A DNA stretch of 64,000 bases from Gallalistipes aquisgranensis. Lineage in GTDB: Bacteria > Bacteroidota > Bacteroidia > Bacteroidales > Rikenellaceae. The notes beneath the pieces were generated by a model. It searched no databases. It had not been told where the DNA came from and worked only from the letters and a program-made list of their open reading frames with translations. The position numbers and the translations under genes were made by a program. Of this stretch, positions 56,630-64,000 are shown in pieces; positions within the stretch are counted from its first letter, which is position 1; the number at the start of each line of letters is the position of its first letter. Location of the stretch: NCBI RefSeq assembly GCF_014982715.1, contig NZ_JADCJY010000001.1, positions 868,001 to 932,000 of the forward strand, in the 5' to 3' direction.

Positions 56630-57198
56630 AGTCCGTGTTTTTCGATATAACGGTACACTCCCGGGGTGACCATCTCTTCGACCGGTTCTCCGAGGCGTAA
56701 TCTCCGTCTGATTTCGGTTGCGGAGTAATCCAACAGGGGAGCGGAAGGAAGGACTTTCGCCGGGGTGTTGTACTTCGTTCCGTCACCGCCGCTTCTCGGA
56801 TAGTACCATATACGGTATTTCCGGATGAACCGGTCGTATCCCTTCCAGCGGGGCAGTCCGCTGACGTTGTCTTCTCCGATCAGGATGGAAAAGGTCCGGT
56901 TGGGATAACGCTCTTCGAGTGCCTGCAACGTGTCGACGGTGTACGAAGGTTTGGGCAGGTCAAATTCTATGCCGCAAGCCTGTATCCGGTCGGGATGGGA
57001 GGACTCTCCGGCAGCTGTGCGGACCATCTCCAGGCGATGCTGTTCTTCGGCCAGTTCCTCCTGCCGTTTGAACGGACTCCGGGGAGAAACGACGAACCAC
57101 ACTTCTTCGCACAAGCCTTGGTCCAGAACCCATTCCGCAATGGCGATGTGTCCTTTGTGGACAGGATTGAACGATCCGAAATAGAGCATCGTCTCCAT
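56596..57198 (-). CDS. nadD: Nicotinate-nucleotide adenylyltransferase
   Basis: A 200-residue nucleotidyltransferase of NAD synthesis. The HxGH motif is in GSFNPVHKGHIAIAEW and the ISSTxIR-type motif in DYSATEIRRRL. The IGEDNVSGLPRWKGYDR motif matches NadD. Two ATG codons (57198, 57189) are possible starts. It lies five bases after gmk. Confidence 0.95.
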   Translation of the reverse strand: METMLYFGSFNPVHKGHIAIAEWVLDQGLCEEVWFVVSPRSPFKRQEELAEEQHRLEMVRTAAGESSHPDRIQACGIEFDLPKPSYTVDTLQALEERYPNRTFSILIGEDNVSGLPRWKGYDRFIRKYRIWYYPRSGGDGTKYNTPAKVLPSAPLLDYSATEIRRRLRLGEPVEEMVTPGVYRYIEKHGLWTCTTDCKTK

Positions 57199-57203
57199 GC
57201 GGG

Positions 57204-57782
57204 TTAGCCGATAAAGTCGCGGATGAGCGTGGTCACCTCCTCTACGGCCTCTTCCAGCCGGTCGTTTACCACGATGCGGTCGAATTTATGGCAATAGGAA
57301 ATTTCCGTTTCAGCCTTTTGTATGCGTCGTTCGATCACTTCGGGAGCATCCGTTCCCCGGCCGATCAACCGGCTGCGGAGCTCTTCGATCGAGGGCGGCA
57401 TGATGAATATGGAGAGAGCTTTGTCTCCGAATATTTCTTTGAGCCGGATGCCGCCCTTTACGTCCACGTCGAAAATGATGACGTTCCCTTTGCTCCAGAT
57501 ACGTTCGAGTTCCGTGCAGAGCGTTCCGTAACAGGTGCCTGCATAGACCTCTTCCCACTCTACGAATTCGCCCCGTTCGACGGCTTTGGAGAATTCTTCG
57601 GGCGACAGGAAATAGTACTCCACTCCGTTCCGTTCCGTCCCCCGAGGGGCCCGGCTGGTTGCCGAGACGGAGAATTCGAGCCGGGGGAAAGTCTTCAGCA
57701 GATGTTTGACGATCGTGCTTTTCCCTGCACCCGATGGGGCTGAGAGGATGACGAGTTTGCCGGTGTACTGACAATGAAACAT
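57204..57782 (-). CDS. gmk: Guanylate kinase
   Basis: A 192-residue kinase that converts GMP to GDP. The P-loop is APSGAGKST; the GMP-binding region has FSVSATSRAPRGTERNGVEYYF and the lid has SRLIGRGTDAPEVIERR. It lies between yicC and nadD, with gaps of 13 and 5 bases, in a compact operon. Confidence 0.97.
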   Translation of the reverse strand: MFHCQYTGKLVILSAPSGAGKSTIVKHLLKTFPRLEFSVSATSRAPRGTERNGVEYYFLSPEEFSKAVERGEFVEWEEVYAGTCYGTLCTELERIWSKGNVIIFDVDVKGGIRLKEIFGDKALSIFIMPPSIEELRSRLIGRGTDAPEVIERRIQKAETEISYCHKFDRIVVNDRLEEAVEEVTTLIRDFIG

Positions 57783-57795
57783 GGGTGAAGGAAAA

Positions 57796-58677
57796 TTACA
57801 GTAGATTCAGAACCTGTTCCTTTATTTTCTCCAGTTCATCCTTCATCTGGACGACGAGTTTCTGGATGGCGGCATCGTTCGCCTTCGAGCCGAGCGTGTT
57901 GATTTCACGTCCCATTTCCTGGGCGATGAATCCGAGTTTGCGCCCCACCCCGTCTTCCGAGGCGGCCACTTCGTGGAAATACCTGCAATGGTTTTCCAGC
58001 CGGACTTTTTCTTCTGTGATGTCGAGTTTCTCGATGTAGAAAATCATCTCCTGCTCCAGTCGGTTGCTGTCCACCGGGATTCCCGCCGATTCGATGTTTT
58101 CCCGGATACGTGCTTTGATCTGTTCGGTACGGGCCTGTTCGTACGGTGTTACCTCCTCTTTCAGTGCCCTGATTTTGTCCACCCGGCGCAACAGGTCTCG
58201 GATCAATGTGTCGCCTTCCTGGAGACGGAATTGTTCGATATGGTCGAGGGCCTGCCGGACGGTTTCCGCGACGGCCGACTGTTCTTCCTCGGAAAGCGAG
58301 GTGTTTTCGTTCTGAACCACCTCCGGAAGCCGGAGAATGGCGGGAATGGCTGCTGCGATCGTTTGGGTGTCCCAGCCGATCCCCTGTTCGGAAGCGATAC
58401 GTTCTATCTGACGGTAATATTCACCGAACAATGTACCGTTGATGGCGGCCGATCCGGATGACGCATCGGTTTCGTAGGAGATGAAGACATCCACCTTGCC
58501 CCGCTGCATGACTTTTGCCACACAGTTGCGGATTTCGTATTCGAGACCGCGGTAGAGCCCGGGCACCTTGACCGAAAGATCGAGCTGCTTGCTGTTCAGG
58601 GAGCGTATTTCGACGGTGATTTTTTTTCCGGCTACGGCCGTTTCCGCTTTGCCGTAGCCGGTCATGGACTTTATCAT
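57796..58677 (-). CDS. yicC: YicC-family endoribonuclease
   Basis: A 293-residue member of the YicC/YloC family; E. coli YicC has been described as an endoribonuclease. The N-terminal MIKSMTGYGKAE and C-terminal GREINTLGSKANDAAIQKLVVQMKDELEKIKEQVLN signatures are complete, so the ATG at 58677 is chosen rather than the longer frame beginning at 58824. It heads the yicC-gmk-nadD-TPR-DUF1648 unit, a common yicC-gmk pairing. Confidence 0.94.
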   Translation of the reverse strand: MIKSMTGYGKAETAVAGKKITVEIRSLNSKQLDLSVKVPGLYRGLEYEIRNCVAKVMQRGKVDVFISYETDASSGSAAINGTLFGEYYRQIERIASEQGIGWDTQTIAAAIPAILRLPEVVQNENTSLSEEEQSAVAETVRQALDHIEQFRLQEGDTLIRDLLRRVDKIRALKEEVTPYEQARTEQIKARIRENIESAGIPVDSNRLEQEMIFYIEKLDITEEKVRLENHCRYFHEVAASEDGVGRKLGFIAQEMGREINTLGSKANDAAIQKLVVQMKDELEKIKEQVLNLL

Positions 58678-58796
58678 GGCGTGAACTGCTTTGTGATTAA
58701 ATATCTGCAAATGTACGGTAAAATTGCGGAAATGCAAGGCAGGGCCGCCGTTGTTAAAATATAAGTGTTTTTGAATAATTTTAAAAAACTTTTTGG

Positions 58797-58804
58797 TAAC
58801 TTTG
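58797..58804 (+). promoter_or_regulatory. Probable -7 element of the serC operon
   Basis: TAACTTTG matches TAnnTTTG and lies 51 bases before serC. TTTG at 58770-58773 is 23 bases upstream, slightly too far for a standard -33. Confidence 0.5.
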
Positions 58805-58854
58805 TCGGATACAATAATTGTCAATCAAAACCAAACGTATAAACGAACAGTTAT

Positions 58855-59928
58855 ATGAAAAAGCACAACTTCAATGCAGGACCCTCGATCCTGCCGCGTG
58901 TAGCCATTGAAAATGCCGCTAAGGCCATTCTCGATTTCGAAGGCATCGGTCTTTCGCTGTTGGAAATATCCCATCGCACCAAAGATTACGAGGCTGTGAA
59001 CGACGAGGCCGAGTCGCTTTTCAGGGAGCTGTTGAATATTCCGGATAATTATAAGGTGCTTTTTCTGGGCGGAGGTGCCAGCACCCAGTTCTTCCACGTT
59101 CCCTACAATCTGCTGGAAAAGAAAGCCGGTTATGTGAACACGGGCGTGTGGGCGAAGAAGGCCATCAAGGAGGCCAAGAATTTCGGCGAGGTAGAGGTGC
59201 TCGCTTCCTCGGAGGACAAAAACTTCACCTATATTCCGAAAGGATATAAAATCCCGGCTGATCTGGACTATCTTCACATTACGACCAACAATACCATTTA
59301 CGGAACGGAGTTGCACGAAGATATAGATTCGCCGGTGACGGTGGTGGCCGATATGAGTTCGGATATTCTGAGCCGTCCGGTGGACGTCACCAAATACGGG
59401 TTGATCTACGGCGGGGCGCAGAAAAATATGGGGCCTGCCGGTGTCACTTTCGTAATCGTACGTGAGGATATTCTGGGGAAGGTGAGCCGTCCGCTTCCTT
59501 CGATGGTGGATTACCGCAACCATATCGCCAACGATTCGATGTTCAATACTCCTCCCGTTTTTGCGATCTATGTAGTGAAGGAGACCCTGAAGTGGTTGAA
59601 GTCGATCGGTGGTGTGCCTGAAATACAGCGCCGCAACAGGGCCAAAGCCGACCTGCTCTACGGGGAGATCGACCGGAACCCGCTATTCGTGGGAACGGCG
59701 GCCAAGGAGGACCGTTCACTGATGAATATCTGTTTTGTGATGGCTCCGGGTTACGAGGAGCTGGCGCCCGAATTCCTCGAATTCGCCAAAGGTCGTGGCA
59801 TGGTCGGCATCAAGGGACACCGGCTGGTGGGAGGTTTCCGCGCTTCGTGTTACAACGCACTGCCCGTCGAGAGCGTGCAGGCGCTGGTGGACTGCATGCG
59901 GGAATTTGAAAAAATGCACGTAAAATAG
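58855..59928 (+). CDS. serC: Phosphoserine aminotransferase
   Basis: A 357-residue PLP enzyme, second step of serine synthesis from 3-phosphoglycerate; it can also act in PLP synthesis. N-terminal [27 protein letters not shown] and the PLP-lysine in [11 protein letters not shown] are typical. It starts the serC-serA-DUF1015 operon. Confidence 0.97.
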   Translation: MKKHNFNAGPSILPRVAIENAAKAILDFEGIGLSLLEISHRTKDYEAVNDEAESLFRELLNIPDNYKVLFLGGGASTQFFHVPYNLLEKKAGYVNTGVWAKKAIKEAKNFGEVEVLASSEDKNFTYIPKGYKIPADLDYLHITTNNTIYGTELHEDIDSPVTVVADMSSDILSRPVDVTKYGLIYGGAQKNMGPAGVTFVIVREDILGKVSRPLPSMVDYRNHIANDSMFNTPPVFAIYVVKETLKWLKSIGGVPEIQRRNRAKADLLYGEIDRNPLFVGTAAKEDRSLMNICFVMAPGYEELAPEFLEFAKGRGMVGIKGHRLVGGFRASCYNALPVESVQALVDCMREFEKMHVK

Positions 59929-60007
59929 ATCGGTCATGGCTCTTTTAGTTACTTATCAACCCCGCCAAAAGAGCAAGTCGGTCAAGTTTTATGATCTGTT
60001 AAACGAT

Positions 60008-60937
60008 ATGAAGATGAAAGTATTAGTTGCAACCGAAAAACCTTTTGCCAAAAGTGCCGTAGAGGGTATCCGCCGGATCGTGGAGGAGGTCGGGTACGAA
60101 TTGGCCCTGCTGGAAAAATATACTGACAAGTCCGAACTGCTCGCGGCCGTGGCCGATGCCGATGCGCTGATTATCCGCAGCGACAAGGTGACGGCCGAAG
60201 TGGTGGCTGCCGCTCCGAAACTGAAGATCGTCGTACGTGCGGGAGCCGGTTACGACAATGTCGATCTGGCCGCCTGTACCGAAAAAGGCATCGTGGTGAT
60301 GAACACTCCGGGGCAGAATTCGAATGCAGTGGCCGAGCTGGCCATCGGGATGATGATTTTCATGGCCCGCAATCAGTTTACGCCGGGAACAGGTTCCGAA
60401 ATACATGGAAAGACAGTGGGTATCCATGCTTACGGAAATGTGGGCCGTCTGGTGGGTCGTTACGGTAAGGCGATGGGCATGAATGTGTTGGCCTACGATC
60501 CTTTCGTGGCGGATAAGGGAGTGTTCGCCGCCGACGGTGTGACGGCCGTGGATTCGGTAGAGGAACTGTATGTTAAGAGTGATTACGTTTCGCTGCATAT
60601 TCCCGCCACGGAGCAGACGAAGCGGTCGATCGGCTACGATCTGCTTTCGAAGATGCCGAAAGGGGCGACACTCGTCAATACCGCCCGCAAGGAGGTGATC
60701 GACGAGGAGGGGTTGGCCCGAGTATTGGAGGAACGGAGCGACCTGAAGTATATCACCGACATTGCCGCCGATTCGCAGGCTGCTCTGAACGAGAAGTTCG
60801 GCAAACGGGTTTTTGCTACCGCAAAGAAGATGGGAGCGGAAACCGGTGAGGCGAATGTGAATGCAGGATTGGCCGCCGCCCGCCAGATCGTCGATTTTAT
60901 CCGGAACGGGAACCGTAAATTCCAGGTAAACAAATAG
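60008..60937 (+). CDS. serA: D-3-phosphoglycerate dehydrogenase, short form
   Basis: A 309-residue NAD-dependent dehydrogenase, first step of serine synthesis. Substrate-binding RAGAGYDNVDL, a Rossmann region reading GIHAYGNVGRLVG (first glycine replaced), catalytic Arg in NTARKEVIDEEG, with Asp/Glu and His positions less clear (ITDIAADSQ). It lacks ACT and intervening domains, so feedback inhibition by serine is unlikely. Starts at 60008 or 60014 match the usual MKVLVATEKPF N-terminus; an in-frame ATG at 59936 would add 24 residues. Confidence 0.93.
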   Translation: MKMKVLVATEKPFAKSAVEGIRRIVEEVGYELALLEKYTDKSELLAAVADADALIIRSDKVTAEVVAAAPKLKIVVRAGAGYDNVDLAACTEKGIVVMNTPGQNSNAVAELAIGMMIFMARNQFTPGTGSEIHGKTVGIHAYGNVGRLVGRYGKAMGMNVLAYDPFVADKGVFAADGVTAVDSVEELYVKSDYVSLHIPATEQTKRSIGYDLLSKMPKGATLVNTARKEVIDEEGLARVLEERSDLKYITDIAADSQAALNEKFGKRVFATAKKMGAETGEANVNAGLAAARQIVDFIRNGNRKFQVNK

Positions 60938-60943
60938 GTACGT

Positions 60944-62188
60944 ATGGTAAAGATCAAGCCTTTTGCCGGAATCCGGCCCCCGAAAGAGTATGCCGCCGAA
61001 GTGGCGTCGCGTCCCTATGACGTACTGAGTTCGGCCGAGGCTAAAGCCGAGGCGACCCAGCGTTCGCTGTTGCATATCATCAAGCCCGAGATAGACTTCG
61101 ATCCGATTGCGGACGAACATTCTCAGGCCGTATATGACAAGGCGGTGGAGAATTTCAAGAAATGGCGTGCCAACGGCTGGCTCGTGCAGGACCCCGAGGA
61201 GTATTACTATGTATATGCTCAGACGATGAACGGCCGTACGCAGTACGGATTGGCCGTATGTTGCCATTTCGAGGATTATCTGACCGGAAAAATCAAGAAG
61301 CACGAACTGACCCGTACCGATAAAGAAGAGGACCGGATGATCCACGTGCGAAACCAAAACGCCAATATCGAACCGGTATTTTTCTCCTATCCGGCCAACA
61401 GCGAAATAGATGCGATCGTATCCGATGTCGTAACGAAACAGGCTCCCGAATACGACTTTACGGCGGCCGACGGTTTCGGGCACCATTTCTGGCCGATCAG
61501 GGATCGGAAGACAATAGACCGGATTACGGAGATATTCGCCGGTATTCCCGCTCTGTACGTGGCCGACGGCCATCATCGTACGGCTGCCGCGGCCCGCGTA
61601 GGTCAGGAACGGATGAAAGCCAATCCTCATCACACGGGGAATGAAGAATACTGTTATTTCCTGGCGGTGATTTTCCCGGATAACCAGTTGCAGATCATCG
61701 ACTACAATCGGGTCGTGAAAGATCTGAACGGCCTGACGCCTGCCGGGCTGCTCGAAAGGCTGAAGGAGAACTTTACGGTGGAAGATCGGGGAACGGCTGT
61801 TTACAAACCCGATGCCCTGCATCGCTTCGGCATGTATCTCGACGGTCGCTGGTATGCTTTGACGGCCAAGGAAGGTACATATAACGACAATGATCCGATC
61901 GGTGTGCTGGATGTGACGATCCTTTCCGATCTGGTGCTCGATAGGATTCTCGGTATCAAAGATCTGCGTACGGATAAGCGAATCGACTTCGTCGGAGGTA
62001 TCCGCGGCTTGGGCGAGTTGCAGAAACGGGTGGATTCGGGTGAGATGAAAGTGGCTTTCGCTCTGTATCCCGTTTCGATGAAACAGTTGATAGATATTGC
62101 CGATACAGGTAATATCATGCCTCCCAAGACCACGTGGTTCGAGCCCAAGCTGCGTTCCGGCGTGGTGATCCACTCTTTTGAGGAATAA
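60944..62188 (+). CDS. DUF1015 family protein of the serine operon
   Basis: A 414-residue protein of uncharacterised family DUF1015. Start MVKIKPFAGIRPPKEYA and RPYDVLSS are the family opening; a central VADGHHRTAAAARV motif is strongly conserved, and a C-terminal KTTWFEPKLRSGVV closes the protein. No signal peptide or transmembrane helix is present. The DGHHR stretch resembles motifs of ParB/Srx-fold kinases such as free serine kinase, which raises the idea of a serine-related phosphotransfer, unproved. It lies six bases after serA and ends at a strong terminator. Confidence 0.9.
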   Translation: MVKIKPFAGIRPPKEYAAEVASRPYDVLSSAEAKAEATQRSLLHIIKPEIDFDPIADEHSQAVYDKAVENFKKWRANGWLVQDPEEYYYVYAQTMNGRTQYGLAVCCHFEDYLTGKIKKHELTRTDKEEDRMIHVRNQNANIEPVFFSYPANSEIDAIVSDVVTKQAPEYDFTAADGFGHHFWPIRDRKTIDRITEIFAGIPALYVADGHHRTAAAARVGQERMKANPHHTGNEEYCYFLAVIFPDNQLQIIDYNRVVKDLNGLTPAGLLERLKENFTVEDRGTAVYKPDALHRFGMYLDGRWYALTAKEGTYNDNDPIGVLDVTILSDLVLDRILGIKDLRTDKRIDFVGGIRGLGELQKRVDSGEMKVAFALYPVSMKQLIDIADTGNIMPPKTTWFEPKLRSGVVIHSFEE

Positions 62189-62212
62189 TATTTCATCGAA
62201 GTTATCGAACCG

Positions 62213-62248
62213 ACAGCCCGCGACATTGTGCCGCGGGCTGTTTCTTTG
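62213..62248 (+). terminator. Terminator of the serC-serA-DUF1015 operon
   Basis: A perfect 10-bp GC-rich stem (62213-62222 with 62232-62241), a nine-base loop and TTTCTTT. Confidence 0.85.
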
Positions 62249-62372
62249 AAGTAGAGGATACGAAACTTTCCTGAAACATATGGCTGGAAGTAAATCCGAT
62301 AGCTTCCCGAAAGATTTTTTAGGCATTGTAAAAAAATCTTGCTTTTAAATAATAAATATCACGATATAATAT

Positions 62373-62380
62373 TATATTTG
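62373..62380 (+). promoter_or_regulatory. Probable -7 element of the 2-oxoacid:ferredoxin oxidoreductase operon
   Basis: TATATTTG in an AT-rich region, 42 bases before the ferredoxin gene; no clear -33. Confidence 0.5.
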
Positions 62381-62421
62381 TAAAGGAAAGAATAGGAATC
62401 CTTTACAAATCGTAATATATT

Positions 62422-62652
62422 ATGGCTAAAATCAAGGGAAGTATAATTGTCGACCGGGAGCGTTGCAAGGGTTGCGATGTCTGTGTCGTTTCGTGCCCGT
62501 TCGGAGTGCTGAAGCTGTCTGCCGAAGTGAACTCCAAGGGGTACAACTATTCCTTTATGGCTAATCCGGATGCCTGTACGGGCTGTGCAAGTTGTGCCGT
62601 GATCTGTCCCGACAGCTGTATTACCGTATATCGGCAGAAGGCATCAAATTAA
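62422..62652 (+). CDS. 2-oxoacid:ferredoxin oxidoreductase delta subunit (2[4Fe-4S] ferredoxin)
   Basis: A 76-residue ferredoxin with two clusters: CKGCDVCVVSCPFGV and CTGCASCAVICPDSC, all eight Cys present. It passes electrons between the oxidoreductase core and external ferredoxin. It lies nine bases before the alpha subunit gene, so it is the KorD/VorD-type subunit. Confidence 0.9.
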   Translation: MAKIKGSIIVDRERCKGCDVCVVSCPFGVLKLSAEVNSKGYNYSFMANPDACTGCASCAVICPDSCITVYRQKASN

Positions 62653-62661
62653 GTAGGTTGT

Positions 62662-63750
62662 ATGGAAGAGGTAAAATTAATGAAAGGGAACGAGGTGGTC
62701 GCCGAGGCGGCCGTCCGTTCGGGTTGCGACGGTTATTTCGGCTATCCTATCACTCCGCAGACGGAAATCATCGAAACGCTTATGGAAATGCGTCCGTGGG
62801 AGACGACCGGCATGGTCGTGTTGCAGGCGGAGAGTGAAACGGCCTCGATCAATATGGTGTACGGGGGGGCTTCCTGCGGCAAACGGGTGATGACCTCTTC
62901 GTCCAGCCCGGGGATCAGTTTGATGGCTGAGGGTTTGAGTTATCTGGCGGGGGCCGAATTGCCCTGTGTTGTGGTGAACGTTTCCCGCGGAGGGCCCGGA
63001 CTGGGGACGATCCAGCCTTCGCAGAGCGACTATTTTCAGGCTACGAAGGCTGCGGGACACGGTGATTTCCATCTGATCGTATTGGCTCCTAATTCGGTGC
63101 AGGAGATGTATGATTTCGTATTCGACGGTTTCGACCTGGCTTTCAAATACCGAAATCCCGTCATGATCCTGACCGACGGTCTGATTGGGCAGATGATGGA
63201 GAAGGTGGTGCTCGGCCGCCAGCGTCCCCGTATGACGGACGAATATATCGCCGAACATTACGGTGATTGGGCGTTGACCGGAAAGAGGGGGCGCCATCGC
63301 AATATCATCACTTCGCTGGAGTTGGAACCGCATGTGCAGGAAGAACGGAATCACCGGCTCCAGGCCAAATATGCGGCGGTCAAAGCCAATGAAGTGCGTT
63401 ACGAGGCCCGGATGTGCGACGACGCTGATTACGTGATCGTGGCATACGGCTGTTCTTCGCGTATTTGTGCGAAAGTGATCGAGATGGCCCGGGAAGATGG
63501 ATATAAGGTCGGGCTTCTGCGTCCGATTACGTTGTACCCCTTCCCGACGGAAACGCTCCGCGTGATGGCTGAACACGTAAAGGGATTTCTCGCCGTGGAA
63601 CTTAGTGCGGGACAGATGGTCGAGGATGTTCGTCTGAGCGTAGGCAGCAACGTGTTGGTGGAGCACTACGGCCGTTACGGCGGGATGGTGCACTCCCCTT
63701 CCGAGGTGTACGATGCATTGAAAGAGAAGATAATCAGTAAATTGAAATAA
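62662..63750 (+). CDS. 2-oxoacid:ferredoxin oxidoreductase alpha subunit
   Basis: A 362-residue subunit of the KorA/VorB type, which converts 2-oxoglutarate or branched-chain 2-oxoacids to acyl-CoA with ferredoxin reduction. The domain I motif GYPITPQTEIIE, ESETASINMVYGGASCGKRVMTSSSSPG, and the transketolase C-like domain (about 245-350) are present; a gamma domain is not fused, so a separate gamma gene is expected after the beta gene. Substrate (KorA versus VorB) cannot be decided here. Confidence 0.92.
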   Translation: MEEVKLMKGNEVVAEAAVRSGCDGYFGYPITPQTEIIETLMEMRPWETTGMVVLQAESETASINMVYGGASCGKRVMTSSSSPGISLMAEGLSYLAGAELPCVVVNVSRGGPGLGTIQPSQSDYFQATKAAGHGDFHLIVLAPNSVQEMYDFVFDGFDLAFKYRNPVMILTDGLIGQMMEKVVLGRQRPRMTDEYIAEHYGDWALTGKRGRHRNIITSLELEPHVQEERNHRLQAKYAAVKANEVRYEARMCDDADYVIVAYGCSSRICAKVIEMAREDGYKVGLLRPITLYPFPTETLRVMAEHVKGFLAVELSAGQMVEDVRLSVGSNVLVEHYGRYGGMVHSPSEVYDALKEKIISKLK

Positions 63751-63752
63751 CT

Positions 63753-64000
63753 ATGGCTGAGTTTCAGGTTGAAATGAAAGATGAAAACCGGGTGTATGCC
63801 AAGCCTCGTTTGCTGACCGACAATGTGATGCATTATTGCCCGGGATGCAGCCACGGGACGATTCACAAGTTGGTGGCGGAGGTGATCGAAGAGATGGGGC
63901 TTGAGGAACGGAGCATAGGTGTATCTCCGGTAGGTTGCTCGGTGTTCGCTTACAACTATATCGACATAGACTGGGCCGAGGCGGCCCACGGTCGTGCTGC
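63753..64000 (+). CDS. 2-oxoacid:ferredoxin oxidoreductase beta subunit (partial)
   Basis: The first 82 residues are in the window. YCPGCSHGTIHKL holds the CxxC(H) cluster/TPP-proximal motif of the beta subunit, followed by VGCSVF. The remainder with the TPP-binding GDGD motif lies beyond the right edge. It begins two bases after the alpha gene. Confidence 0.92.
   Translation, partial: MAEFQVEMKDENRVYAKPRLLTDNVMHYCPGCSHGTIHKLVAEVIEEMGLEERSIGVSPVGCSVFAYNYIDIDWAEAAHGRA

Noticed and set aside
60023-62326. Minus-strand open frame of about 767 codons
   Set aside because: It lies fully antisense to serA and the DUF1015 gene, which have clear family motifs. Its product is rich in His, Arg and Gln without domains, typical of the mirror frame of high-GC codons.

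Overview
The window is a gene-dense chromosomal segment from a member of the Bacteroidota, most likely Bacteroidales close to Alistipes (Rikenellaceae). Evidence: promoters fit the TTTG / TAnnTTTG pattern of this phylum rather than TTGACA/TATAAT; Shine-Dalgarno sites are mostly absent; the ATP synthase genes run atpD-atpC-atpI-like-atpB-E-F-H-A-G, with a short epsilon subunit and an a subunit carrying a large exported N-terminal region; there is an NQR pump, a pyrB-pyrI pair and a HydE maturase. The genus is an inference; no rRNA, tRNA or phage marker is present to fix it.

Layout. 1-1.8 kb: end of alaS and gpmI. 1.8-4.2 kb (minus): hydroxyacid dehydrogenase, tcdA and a TatD-like hydrolase, overlapping. 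4.2-13.2 kb (plus): hydE, the complete nqrABCDEF operon closed by a strong terminator, nnrDE and a small conserved-looking unknown. 13.3-15.3 kb (minus): a cupin protein and zinc/manganese ABC components (binding lipoprotein and ATPase, no permease). 15.3-17.2 kb: an AT-rich stretch with an XRE regulator, a HIT hydrolase and a small membrane protein. 17.2-22.5 kb (minus): rel/spoT, recA, bcp, dnaA. 22.7-24.5 kb (plus): phosphoglucomutase. 24.6-33.6 kb (minus): uvrA with an M16 peptidase and an O-methyltransferase, then dapB-lepB-yigZ-pyrB-pyrI. 33.8-35.7 kb (plus): truA and galK. 35.9-41.8 kb: nitroreductase with a divergent AraC regulator, a triple TonB-C protein, lpdA and a C69 dipeptidase. 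41.9-43.6 kb (plus): a YggS-type PLP protein and a dihydroorotate-dehydrogenase-like protein. 43.7-50.9 kb (minus): the ATP synthase operon with a divergent AraC regulator. 51.9-58.7 kb (minus): M23/LysM peptidase, DUF3109, ddl, a three-repeat exported protein, a DUF1648-like membrane protein, a TPR-like protein, nadD, gmk, yicC. 58.9-62.2 kb (plus): serC-serA-DUF1015. 62.4-64 kb (plus): a ferredoxin and alpha and beta subunits of a 2-oxoacid:ferredoxin oxidoreductase, the last cut by the window edge.

The genes are mainly core metabolism: anaerobic energy conservation (NQR, ATP synthase, 2-oxoacid:ferredoxin oxidoreductase, HydE), replication, repair and stringent response, pyrimidine and serine synthesis, and envelope maintenance. 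I saw no phage, insertion sequence, CRISPR array or complete novel system. The points most worth a second look are the serine operon with its DUF1015 partner, a perfect in-frame minisatellite in atpE, the secreted three-repeat protein, a DHOD-like enzyme lacking the usual active-site motif, and a metal ABC importer without a permease gene.
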